NCBI GenBank assembly: GCA_964535215.1
Contig: CAZHST010000094.1
Span: 1-7,452 of the forward strand
Length of the DNA stretch: 7,452 nucleotides
Origin: JACQHM01 sp964535215
GTDB taxonomy: Bacteria; Methylomirabilota; Methylomirabilia; Methylomirabilales; JACQHM01
Direction of reading: 5' to 3'
Shown here: positions 1 to 5,613 of the stretch, in pieces
Position numbering within the stretch: the first letter of the stretch is position 1
Layout: each line of letters opens with the position of its first letter
The notes under the pieces: model-generated
What the model saw: the letters and a program-made list of their open reading frames with translations, nothing else
The model's database searches: none
What the model was told of the DNA's origin: nothing
Translations under genes and position numbers: made by a program

Positions 1-75
1 CCTTCCCAAAGGGTTTCCTCCATGATCCCCCAGCTCCCTGTCCGAAGTCATGTCCGGAGGTTAGTCCGTTTCCAC

Positions 76-105
76 TTGACAACTGATGAGTTCCTTAGGT
101 AGCGT
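76..105 (+). promoter_or_regulatory. Possible sigma-70-type promoter upstream of the RHH-like gene
   Basis: A perfect TTGACA lies at 76-81. The best -10 candidates are weak: TAGCGT at 100-105 (18-base spacer, matching the consensus only at the outer T, A and T) or CGTAAT at 103-108 (spacer too long). It sits just upstream of the inverted repeat at 106-128, so a protein bound there would overlap the transcription start region. Only the -35 box is convincing, so this is a low-confidence call. Confidence 0.25.
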
Positions 106-128
106 AATTCCACTACAAAAGTGGAATT
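106..128. repeat. Perfect 9-bp inverted repeat, candidate operator or hairpin
   Basis: AATTCCACT (106-114) and AGTGGAATT (120-128) are exact reverse complements separated by ACAAA. The repeat lies 49 bases before the ATG of the ribbon-helix-helix-like gene. RHH proteins commonly bind short inverted or tandem repeats in their own promoter, so an autoregulatory operator is plausible. The right arm runs into a short T tract (127-130), so it could instead be an intrinsic terminator of a gene outside the window, although its stem is not GC-rich. What is seen is the symmetry; the role is inferred. Confidence 0.6.
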
Positions 129-177
129 TTATAAAGCTCTCAGGGCTTCTAAGCGCTTTGACTTGAGAGGAGGCAAA

Positions 178-375
178 ATGCCCAAGACATTAGTGATCAA
201 GGACGTGAATTTGCACCGAGAGCTGAAGAGGCTTTCGGTGGACTGCGATACGCCGATCACGGAGCTTGTGGAAACGTTTATCAGGGAAGGCCTTCGGAAA
301 CGAAAGCGAGGCGCTCCCGGAAATCGGGGTCGAGGAAAACCCAAGGGCGACGGCCAAGGATCAGAAGACTTTTGA
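178..375 (+). CDS. Small ribbon-helix-helix-like protein with a basic tail
   Basis: This encodes a 65-aa protein. Residues 1-40 fit a ribbon-helix-helix (Arc/CopG-like) fold: a short N-terminal strand (KTLVIKDVNL), helix 1 (HRELKRLSVDC), then a TPITELVETFIREGL helix typical of antitoxin-type RHH proteins. Residues 40-65 are a low-complexity tail rich in Lys, Arg and Gly, then acidic at the end, probably disordered and able to touch nucleic acid. I chose the ATG at 178 because GAGGAGG (167-173) lies 4 bases before it; a GTG at 121 in frame would add 19 residues but lacks such a site and would place the start inside the inverted repeat. No toxin gene follows within 114 bases, so it is an orphan antitoxin-like regulator or a stand-alone repressor. 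The fold is inferred from pattern only. Confidence 0.7.
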   Translation: MPKTLVIKDVNLHRELKRLSVDCDTPITELVETFIREGLRKRKRGAPGNRGRGKPKGDGQGSEDF

Positions 376-386
376 GCTTAGGAGAG

Positions 387-479
387 AAGAACCTTCCCGT
401 GGGGACCCTCTCTGGTCCGTAAGGATTGCCCCCTGAGGCGGTTCTTTAGAGGGGTAGGCGCATATGCCGAACGGGAAGG
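387..479 (+). promoter_or_regulatory. Structured leader of the caspase operon with competing inverted repeats
   Basis: This non-coding gap contains a perfect 9-bp inverted repeat, CCTTCCCGT (392-400) with ACGGGAAGG (471-479). The 3' arm overlaps the Shine-Dalgarno AAGGAGG (476-482) of the gene starting at 490. Inside are short hairpins: GGACC/GGTCC (403-407 with 414-418) and GGC/GCC (457-459 with 466-468), plus a CCCC/GGGG option (429-432 with 451-454). A second perfect pairing, AAGAACC (387-393) with GGTTCTT (440-446), shares two bases with the first and would be mutually exclusive with it or form a pseudoknot. This resembles a translational switch, but I recognise no known riboswitch class. 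It works as RNA only if transcription starts before about 387. Confidence 0.45.
388..415 (+). promoter_or_regulatory. ECF-sigma-type promoter-like sequence before the caspase gene
   Basis: AGAAC (388-392) and TCTGG (411-415) are separated by 18 bases, the spacing between GGAAC and TCTRA in sigma-E-type promoters (GGAACTT, 16 bases, TCTRA). Transcription would start near 421, about 70 bases before the caspase ATG. Because the operon encodes its own ECF-like sigma factor, an autoregulated promoter here would make sense. The motif is short and imperfect (first G of the -35 and last A of the -10 are missing), and the operon sigma's true recognition sequence is unknown. Confidence 0.25.
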
Positions 480-489
480 AGGGATAGTC

Positions 490-2214
490 ATGCTGGGAAG
501 CGTCGTGGTCATCTTCTGGCTGATCGGGGTGCTCATAGGGCCCGCTCTGCCGTCAACAGGTGAAGCAGGGTCGGAATGGTGGAAGGAACCTACGAGCGGC
601 ACCAGCCTGGATCGGCGGGATATCGATGTCTCTGCCCACACTGCCGTCCGGACAAAGTGGGACGAAGGCTCCATCGAAGTGAAGGCCGGGGCGACCGCCG
701 ATCTCAGGGTCGCGGTGAATCGGGCCCAGGCCCGCTCGATGGCGCTCAAAGCCGCCCGGTATCTGGCCTACGAGAAGCTGGCCGAGACGGTGGAGGGCCT
801 CACCCTCACCGGCGACACCATCATCAAGAGGGAGACCCTGAAAGATTCGACCCTCCACGTCCAGGTCCAGGCCAGGATCAAAGGCGCCAGGATCGTCAGC
901 GAAACGGTGCAGGATCTACCCGATGGGTCCGTCTGGGCTGAAGTCGTCGTCGGGCTCCGTCTGAACGGTCCGGAGGGCCTCACGTCCGCCTTGACCGGGT
1001 GGGCGGCTGCCCAGCCGCCTGCGGGATACCAACCGAATCCAGCCTTCGCCACAGAAGAGCAGTACACCGGCCTGATCGTGGAGGCCTCAGGGCTGGGCTT
1101 CTCCCCGGCTCTAACCCCCCGATTGCTGGTGGCGGGCGACCAGGCCCAAATCTATGGCCCCCAGAGTGTGGACCCCCGCTTTCTTGAAGCCTACGGTCTT
1201 GCAGGCTACGCGGACAGCCTCCTGAAAGCAAAGGCAGATGGGCGCGTGGGGCCCAATCCCCTGATCGTCCGGGCGCAAGGGGTGGCGGGTGAGCGGAAGG
1301 GGGATCTCCTGATCCCCTGGCGGGATGCCGAGCGGATCTTAGCCGCCGACCGCCAGAGCGGGATCTTGAAGCGGGCAGCGGTCATCATCGTCGTGGGCAA
1401 GGGCCCAATAGACTTGCTCAAAGAGGGGAGGCGCTACGCCCTGCTCATCGGGATCAATGAGTATGCCAATAGCCAGGACACCCTGCCAATCAAGCCGCTC
1501 CGGTTTGCTGCCAACGATGCCCGGGATCTGGCCAACCTGCTGATCCAGAAGGGGGGCTATGCCCCCGAGGATGTCCAGCTCCTCCTCAACGGCCAGGCCA
1601 CCCGGGCGGCCATCTATGCGGCCCTCCGATCGCTCCGATCCAAAGTCCGGGAGGAGGACACGGTCCTCATCTTCTTTTCAGGCCACGGCACCGTCGGACC
1701 TGCCCGGGATGGCACCGCGCACTACTACCTGGTCCCCTCCGATGGCCGCCTCGACGACCTCTATCAGACGGCCATCCGGGATGACGCCTTCGAGGAGCTG
1801 GTCGGCCAGCTCCCCGCCAAAAAGGTCCTGATCCTCCTCGATGCCTGCCATAGCGGGGGCGTTGGCGGGAAGCTGGCCAAAGGGGTGACCAATCCTCTGG
1901 TCCAAACCACCCCTGGTAGAAACAGCTTCATGGAGGCCGGGGAGGGCCGGGTGATCCTCGCGGCGAGCCGGCCCGAGCAGGTCTCCATCGAGGACGATCA
2001 GGTCCGGCACGGCGTCTTCACCCATTTCCTCCTGGAGGCCCTCGGGGGAAAGGCCGACTTTGACCGGAACAAGGAGATCACGATCCTGGAAGTGTACCAG
2101 TACCTCTCGACGGAAGTCCGGGCCTACACCCAGCGGGTCCACGGCTTCGAGCAGCGTCCGGTCCTGGAGGTGCGGGGGATGAGCGGGGAGCTCATCCTCG
2201 CGGCCGCGCGGTAG
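490..2214 (+). CDS. Exported caspase-like (peptidase C14) protein with N-terminal LPP20-like region
   Basis: The 574-aa product has a hydrophobic N-terminus (residues 4-20), acting as a signal peptide or membrane anchor; there is no lipobox Cys. Residues about 65-160 (A-rich helix, then the KGARIVSETVQDLPDGSVWAEV region) resemble the LPP20 lipoprotein domain. Residues 190-302 (YTGLIVEASGLGFSPALTPR onward, with RVGPNPLIV) match a region that commonly follows LPP20 domains. The caspase-like domain spans about 315-570: ALLIGINEY, catalytic His399 in FFSGHG, catalytic Cys453 in LLDACHSGG, then ILAASRPEQVSIED and GVFTHFLLEAL. Both dyad residues are present, so it is probably an active cysteine protease; bacterial relatives (metacaspases/orthocaspases) usually cut after Arg or Lys. 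The start is ATG 490 with AAGGAGG seven bases upstream. It ends 10 bases before the sigma-factor gene. Substrate unknown; the location outside the cytoplasm is inferred from the N-terminus. Confidence 0.92.
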   Translation: MLGSVVVIFWLIGVLIGPALPSTGEAGSEWWKEPTSGTSLDRRDIDVSAHTAVRTKWDEGSIEVKAGATADLRVAVNRAQARSMALKAARYLAYEKLAETVEGLTLTGDTIIKRETLKDSTLHVQVQARIKGARIVSETVQDLPDGSVWAEVVVGLRLNGPEGLTSALTGWAAAQPPAGYQPNPAFATEEQYTGLIVEASGLGFSPALTPRLLVAGDQAQIYGPQSVDPRFLEAYGLAGYADSLLKAKADGRVGPNPLIVRAQGVAGERKGDLLIPWRDAERILAADRQSGILKRAAVIIVVGKGPIDLLKEGRRYALLIGINEYANSQDTLPIKPLRFAANDARDLANLLIQKGGYAPEDVQLLLNGQATRAAIYAALRSLRSKVREEDTVLIFFSGHGTVGPARDGTAHYYLVPSDGRLDDLYQTAIRDDAFEELVGQLPAKKVLILLDACHSGGVGGKLAKGVTNPLVQTTPGRNSFMEAGEGRVILAASRPEQVSIEDDQVRHGVFTHFLLEALGGKADFDRNKEITILEVYQYLSTEVRAYTQRVHGFEQRPVLEVRGMSGELILAAAR

Positions 2215-2224
2215 TAGGAGGGGG

Positions 2225-3046
2225 ATGAAACCGTACCGGGCCTGGTCAGAGCTGGAGCTGTTTCAGGCGATTGGCCAAGGAGATCAGAGAGCCCTTTCCG
2301 AATTCAAGACCAGGATCGAGCGGTGTGCGAGAGACCTTGGAAAAGGGTGGGCCAGGAGGATCGACGAGACCGAGATCGAGGAGATTACCAGCCGGGTTCT
2401 GGCGAAGCTGGAGGGGCTCCGGCAGAGGGGGTTCACCGGCGGCAACCCGGAGTTTCGGACGTATCTCTATAAAGTGGTCACAAGCCAGACAGTCGAGGTC
2501 GGAAGGGAGCAGGCTCATCAGGTCTCCCTCGACGAGCCGATCGAGCTGCCCGACGGCGAGACGAAGCCGTTACGGGAGCTGGCAGAAGGCCTGATCGATC
2601 CCCATTGGAGTACCCTCAAAGAGGTAGAGGTGAAGGAGGAGCGGAGGAGGCTCCGGGAGGCCTTTCATCGGCTGGACGAGCGCTGCCGGGAGCTACTGTG
2701 GGCCAAAGAGGTGGAGGGGCACCCGGAGCAGGAGATTGCCGACCGCCTTCAGATGACGCTAAGCAACGTCTGGGCCTCGCTCCACCGCTGCAAGGAGCGG
2801 CTGTACCGACTCCTCCTCGCCTCGATGGGTGCCGGATCGGACCCGGCCTGGCAGGAGAAGATCGCCCGCCTGGCCGAGCGGCTGACGCAGCCCCTGGCCG
2901 AGGTCTTTCAGCTCTGGTGGCGGGAGAACCGCTCTATCAAGGAGATCGCGAGGCGCCTCCAGCGTGAAGAGCAGGAGATCAAAGTCCTGCTGGCCCGGGC
3001 GAAGGCCGGGGTCTGGCAACTGGCCCAGGAGACGGGTGACCCATGA
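2225..3046 (+). CDS. ECF-like RNA polymerase sigma factor with extra C-terminal HTH-like region
   Basis: The 273-aa protein directs RNA polymerase to a specific regulon. Residues about 10-95 form the region 2 part (ELFQAIGQGDQRALSEF; EIEEITSRVLAKLEGL; FRTYLYKVVTSQ). Residues about 140-198 are region 4: FHRLDERCRELLWAKEVEGHPEQEIADRLQMTLSNVWASLHRCKERL, with a clear helix-turn-helix. Ordinary ECF factors are about 160-210 aa; here a further 70 residues carry a second similar pattern (LTQPLAEVFQLWWRENRSIKEIARRLQREEQEIKVLLARAKAGVWQL, about 219-266), as if region 4 were duplicated. The start at ATG 2225 follows AGGAGGGGG closely. Its last codons overlap the anti-sigma gene in an ATGA, which predicts translational coupling and partnership. 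The link loop (95-135) is long and acidic. Class assignment within the ECF families cannot be made by eye. Confidence 0.87.
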   Translation: MKPYRAWSELELFQAIGQGDQRALSEFKTRIERCARDLGKGWARRIDETEIEEITSRVLAKLEGLRQRGFTGGNPEFRTYLYKVVTSQTVEVGREQAHQVSLDEPIELPDGETKPLRELAEGLIDPHWSTLKEVEVKEERRRLREAFHRLDERCRELLWAKEVEGHPEQEIADRLQMTLSNVWASLHRCKERLYRLLLASMGAGSDPAWQEKIARLAERLTQPLAEVFQLWWRENRSIKEIARRLQREEQEIKVLLARAKAGVWQLAQETGDP

Positions 3047-3978
3047 GCCATGTCGAGGCCGAGACCCTTATGCAGTATGTGGATGGCCTCCTGGAGGTGG
3101 ATATGGAGGCCAAACTGACGCACCATCTGGCCGAGTGCGCGGAATGCCGGGGGCGAGCCGAGGCTGTGCGAGCCTTCAACGACCGCTTGAAGACAGAGTG
3201 GCTGGGGGCCCGGCTCCGGGCCATCATCCCGGAGGAGTGGGGGTGCCCGGCCCCGGACGAGCTGAGCCGCTACTTCCTGGGGGAGAGCGAAGCGGCCGAC
3301 CGTCGGCGGCTCGAGGCCCATCTGGCGGGGTGTGTCCACTGCCGGGAGACGGTCGCGGAGATGGAGCGCGGCTACGCCATCCTGGCGCGGGCCGACCCGT
3401 TAGGAGCCCGTGAGACGGCTCCAGCCGTGCCCTGGTGGGAGCGGCTCGGATCTGTGCTCCGCCCGATCCCCTGGCCGGCCTGGGCCTTGGGCACGGTGGC
3501 CGTTAGCCTGGCCTTTGGGGCCGGCCTCCTCCTCCGACCGGTTCTCCTCGGGCCGCCGAGCCTCCTGCCCCGCGTCGAGTCGTTCCGGATCGCCAAGCCC
3601 CCCTTTATTCCCTCACCGGAACTTCCGGCCTTCGGCATCGCCCCGGCCTATCATCCTGAAGCCGAGAAGCGATTCCAGGAAGCCATGGCCTTCTACGACG
3701 ATCCGGCCTTCCCTGAGAAGGCCATCCCGAAACTTCACGAGGCGATTGCGATTGATCCCCGTCACGATCAGGCCCAGTTCTGGCTCGGGATCGCGTATCT
3801 CCTCAAGGGCGAGACCAGGGCGGCCATCGGACCCCTCGAAGAGGCCGTCCGGCTGGCCCCAGCAAAGAGCGAATACAAGCAGTATCTCGTCTGGGCGTAT
3901 CTCAAGGTTGGACAGGTGGAAAAGGCCCTCCATCTTCAAACCGAATTGTTGGAGAGGCAGCGCGGGCCGCTTCCCTAG
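3043..3978 (+). CDS. Membrane anti-sigma factor with two zf-HC2 modules and periplasmic TPRs
   Basis: The 311-aa protein starts in an ATGA overlap with the sigma gene. It has two copies of the anti-sigma zinc finger: His3, His28, Cys32, Cys35 and Cys68, His93, Cys97, Cys100, the spacing being identical in both (25, 4 and 3 residues). One membrane span lies at about 144-168 (WPAWALGTVAVSLAFGAGLLL). Beyond a proline-rich linker, residues about 203-305 form TPR-type helices (HPEAEKRFQEAMAFYDD; AIPKLHEAIAIDPRHDQAQFWLGIAYLLKGETRAAIGPLEEAVRLAP; YLVWAYLKVGQVEKALHLQTELL). By family knowledge the zinc modules hold the sigma factor at the inner face of the membrane; the TPRs, inferred to be outside, would sense a partner or a damaged protein. 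Proteolysis of such anti-sigmas is a known release mechanism; nothing in the sequence identifies the protease. Confidence 0.9.
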   Translation: MSHVEAETLMQYVDGLLEVDMEAKLTHHLAECAECRGRAEAVRAFNDRLKTEWLGARLRAIIPEEWGCPAPDELSRYFLGESEAADRRRLEAHLAGCVHCRETVAEMERGYAILARADPLGARETAPAVPWWERLGSVLRPIPWPAWALGTVAVSLAFGAGLLLRPVLLGPPSLLPRVESFRIAKPPFIPSPELPAFGIAPAYHPEAEKRFQEAMAFYDDPAFPEKAIPKLHEAIAIDPRHDQAQFWLGIAYLLKGETRAAIGPLEEAVRLAPAKSEYKQYLVWAYLKVGQVEKALHLQTELLERQRGPLP

Positions 3979-3988
3979 CGGTAAGGTA

Positions 3989-4004
3989 AGCTCGGAGGGG
4001 AGCT
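3989..4004 (+). promoter_or_regulatory. Shine-Dalgarno held in a small hairpin loop
   Basis: AGCTC (3989-3993) and GAGCT (4000-4004) are exact complements around the loop GGAGGG (3994-3999), which is the ribosome-binding core for the ATG at 4005. The 17 bases CGGAGGGGAGCTATGAA (3993-4009) recur exactly at the start of the M48 gene (5647-5663). The hairpin is too short to be sure of its effect. Confidence 0.4.
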
Positions 4005-4874
4005 ATGAAGGCGGTGCTCCTGAGAGCGCTGGTTTCATTGTTCCTGCTGGTTTTATCAGGAGACGCGACCTGGGCGGCTGACCTCAAACAGGCGGTGAAG
4101 GAGCTGGCAGATCAACTGGCGAAGGGCGTGCCGGCCCAGCCTTACCGGACCGTCGCGGTGATGGACTTCTTGACCATGGAGGGGACCACCAGCGAGTTCG
4201 GGCAGTACCTGGCCGACCAGCTGACGGCCGAACTCGCTCGCCTGCAGCCGTTCCGGATCGTTGACCGGCGCCGGCTGAAGCGCCTGCTTGCCACCCTGAA
4301 GCTCGGGATGCCCGATCTGCTGGACCCGGCCAAAGCCGGCCAGGCCGGGGCATGGCTCGGGCTGGATGCGCTCGTGGTGGGGATGCTCTTCGAGGTTGGC
4401 TCGACGGTGGAGATCGAGGCCCGCATGATCGAGAGCCGGACCGGTGGCGTCCTTGGCGGCGCCGCCACGAGCCTCCCGGCGGAGCTGGCGCATGTTCCCC
4501 ATCCCACGGCTAAGTCACTGACGGAGCCGGGCTTAACCCTCACCGTCGAGAGGGTGCAGCCCCTTCCCGAGGAGCAGCGCCAGAACCTGCTCCTGGAGAA
4601 GGGCGCGTACCTCCTGGTGGACCTGGTCTTTCGGAACACCTCCGAGAAGCCGATGATGATTGCCCTTGCGCACGGGGCGAAGGCCTCCCTCCTGGATGAG
4701 GCTGGGAAGCAATACGGGGTGGTACGACTCCTCGGCCTCATCCTTGACCTTCCGTTGGAACCCGGCAGGATGCTTCGCCACAGCCTCGTGTTCCCGCGCC
4801 CGCAGGGGAAGCCGTTTCAGCTTGTGTATCCTGGGTTTGAAACGATAGAGGGTCTTGTCGTCGCGGAGGAGTAG
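4005..4874 (+). CDS. Secreted FlgO-like protein with a C-terminal beta-rich domain
   Basis: The 289-aa product has a clear signal peptide (MKAVLLRALVSLFLLVLSG, with a probable cut after the Ala-Thr-Trp-Ala-Ala stretch at 21-25) and no lipobox Cys. Residues about 45-155 resemble the FlgO domain, related to CsgG/LpoB-type folds: TVAVMDFL, SEFGQYLADQLTAELARLQPFRIVDRRRLKRLL, then AGAWLGLDALVVGMLFEVGSTVEIEARMIESRTGGVLG. Residues about 175-286 form a second, strand-rich domain (LTLTVERVQPL; YLLVDLVFRNTSEKPMMIAL; LEPGRMLRHSLVFPRP) like DUF4352-type immunoglobulin-like modules. FlgO itself is an outer-membrane flagellar protein of Vibrio, but no flagellar gene is nearby, so here the domain is more likely an envelope adaptor serving the sigma/protease genes. 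Specific function unknown. The ATG at 4005 follows GGAGGGG. Downstream the TA pair begins after 46 bases. Confidence 0.82.
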   Translation: MKAVLLRALVSLFLLVLSGDATWAADLKQAVKELADQLAKGVPAQPYRTVAVMDFLTMEGTTSEFGQYLADQLTAELARLQPFRIVDRRRLKRLLATLKLGMPDLLDPAKAGQAGAWLGLDALVVGMLFEVGSTVEIEARMIESRTGGVLGGAATSLPAELAHVPHPTAKSLTEPGLTLTVERVQPLPEEQRQNLLLEKGAYLLVDLVFRNTSEKPMMIALAHGAKASLLDEAGKQYGVVRLLGLILDLPLEPGRMLRHSLVFPRPQGKPFQLVYPGFETIEGLVVAEE

Positions 4875-4883
4875 GGAGATTCC
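4875..4883. repeat. Left copy of a 9-bp direct repeat bracketing the toxin-antitoxin pair
   Basis: GGAGATTCC directly follows the TAG stop of the FlgO-like gene and recurs exactly at 5595-5603, directly after the TAA stop of the toxin gene. Together with the preceding stop codons, 11 of 12 bases agree. The pair encloses the whole toxin-antitoxin module and nothing else. Confidence 0.6.
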
Positions 4884-4905
4884 TTATGAGCCCCCACAGG
4901 AGGCA

Positions 4906-4913
4906 AAGGAGGT
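4906..4913 (+). promoter_or_regulatory. Perfect Shine-Dalgarno of the antitoxin gene
   Basis: AAGGAGGT is the full complement of the 16S rRNA tail and ends 7 bases before the ATG at 4921. It fixes that start over an in-frame GTG at 4855, which would overlap the previous gene. A second AGGAGG lies at 4898-4903. Strong translation of the antitoxin relative to its GTG-started toxin is typical of type II modules. Confidence 0.8.
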
Positions 4914-4920
4914 CAAAGCC

Positions 4921-5193
4921 ATGCTTCAAGAGAAACCTTCGTTAGAACATGTCCTGACGCTGATTAAGGCGCTTAGCCCTGACGATCAGGTCAAGTTGCG
5001 CGAGAAGCTGGATGAGTTGCTTGCTGAAGCCCGAAGGCAAGAGCCACCTGTCCCGGAGGAGATGCGGCAGAAACTTGAAGGCCTAGAACGGGTTGCTGGA
5101 TTAGTGGCAGACCTTACCGAAGCGGAACTTAAAGAATTTGACGAGGCTACCAGCAGAAGGCCCTGGTTCGGTGGCCGGGACGTAGCGTTGTGA
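4921..5193 (+). CDS. Antitoxin of a type II toxin-antitoxin pair (PIN partner)
   Basis: The 90-aa protein is predicted to be mostly helical: residues 5-38 (SLEHVLTLIKALSPDDQVKLREKLDELLAEAR), a Pro/Glu linker (40-46), a second helical part (46-76), then a C-terminal peptide ATSRRPWFGGRDV. I see no AbrB, ribbon-helix-helix or Phd motif at the N-terminus, so it does not belong to an obvious DNA-binding antitoxin family; identity rests on its position, overlapping the PIN toxin gene in GTGA (5190-5193). The basic-aromatic C-terminal peptide is of the kind that VapB-type antitoxins thread into the toxin active site. By family behaviour it would neutralise the toxin and be degraded under stress. 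Codons here are visibly more AT-rich than in the flanking genes, consistent with recent acquisition. Confidence 0.72.
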   Translation: MLQEKPSLEHVLTLIKALSPDDQVKLREKLDELLAEARRQEPPVPEEMRQKLEGLERVAGLVADLTEAELKEFDEATSRRPWFGGRDVAL

Positions 5194-5594
5194 GGGGTTA
5201 CACCCTGGATACCAACATTGTGACGGCGCTCCTGAAGGGGAATGACAACGTTCTCCAGAAGTCTCGTCAAGCCCTGCTGGCAGGTTTTCCTGTGATGCTG
5301 AACGCTGTGTCCTACTACGAGACAAAACGCGGGTTGCTTCTGCCCCCGTTCCGGGCGAAGCTCAGCGTCTTTGAACACTTCTGCTCATTGTATGGCGTTG
5401 TCCCCCTTGACAGAGCCGCCCTCGATAAGGCAGCGGAAATCTATGCGTCGCTACGCGAAGCCGGTATGCTGCTGGAAGATGCCGATATCCTGATGGCTGC
5501 CATCGCTATAGTCCACGACCTGGCGTTGGTGACAGCCAACGTGAAACACTTTGAACGAATCCCGGGATTGTCCCTGGAGAACTGGCTCGTTTAA
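5190..5594 (+). CDS. PIN-domain ribonuclease toxin, VapC-like
   Basis: The 134-aa protein has the length and motif order of VapC-type toxins, Mg2+-dependent RNases that cut tRNA, rRNA or mRNA. Acidic residues expected to bind metal are Asp7 (LDTNI), Glu44 (SYYETKRG), and Asp97 and Asp99 (LEDADILMAA), followed by the TANVKHFERIPGLSLENWL end, in which Asn117 sits at the usual fourth position. All appear intact, so it should be active. The start is a GTG overlapping the antitoxin stop, which should couple and limit translation. Base composition is closer to the antitoxin than to the operon genes. The target RNA cannot be told from sequence. Confidence 0.9.
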   Translation: MRGYTLDTNIVTALLKGNDNVLQKSRQALLAGFPVMLNAVSYYETKRGLLLPPFRAKLSVFEHFCSLYGVVPLDRAALDKAAEIYASLREAGMLLEDADILMAAIAIVHDLALVTANVKHFERIPGLSLENWLV

Positions 5595-5603
5595 GGAGAT
5601 TCC
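5595..5603. repeat. Right copy of the 9-bp direct repeat bracketing the toxin-antitoxin pair
   Basis: GGAGATTCC follows the TAA stop of the PIN toxin and matches 4875-4883 exactly. A 9-bp duplication around an inserted module could be a target-site duplication or a recombination scar; no transposase or terminal inverted repeat is seen between the copies. Confidence 0.6.
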
Positions 5604-5613
5604 AAGAAGTCCT

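Noticed and set aside
1..105. A gene fragment at the left edge
   Set aside because: No frame gives a recognisable product; apart from the TTGACA box and a small CCCAAAGGG symmetry (5-13) I see nothing coding.
121..177. GTG start at 121 for the RHH-like protein
   Set aside because: No ribosome site, and it falls in the right arm of the inverted repeat; the ATG at 178 has GAGGAGG upstream.
387..479. An attC site or MITE formed by the 9-bp inverted repeat
   Set aside because: No GTTRRRY/RYYYAAC core sites and no flanking target duplication; the overlap with the Shine-Dalgarno favours a leader structure.
2964..3413. Alternative + strand frame of 149 residues across the sigma/anti-sigma junction
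   Set aside because: It is out of frame with both well-supported genes, rich in Gly/Arg/Pro as expected for shadow frames, and has no domain.
4855..4920. GTG start at 4855 for the antitoxin
   Set aside because: It overlaps the end of the FlgO-like gene, while ATG 4921 has a full AAGGAGGT at ideal spacing.
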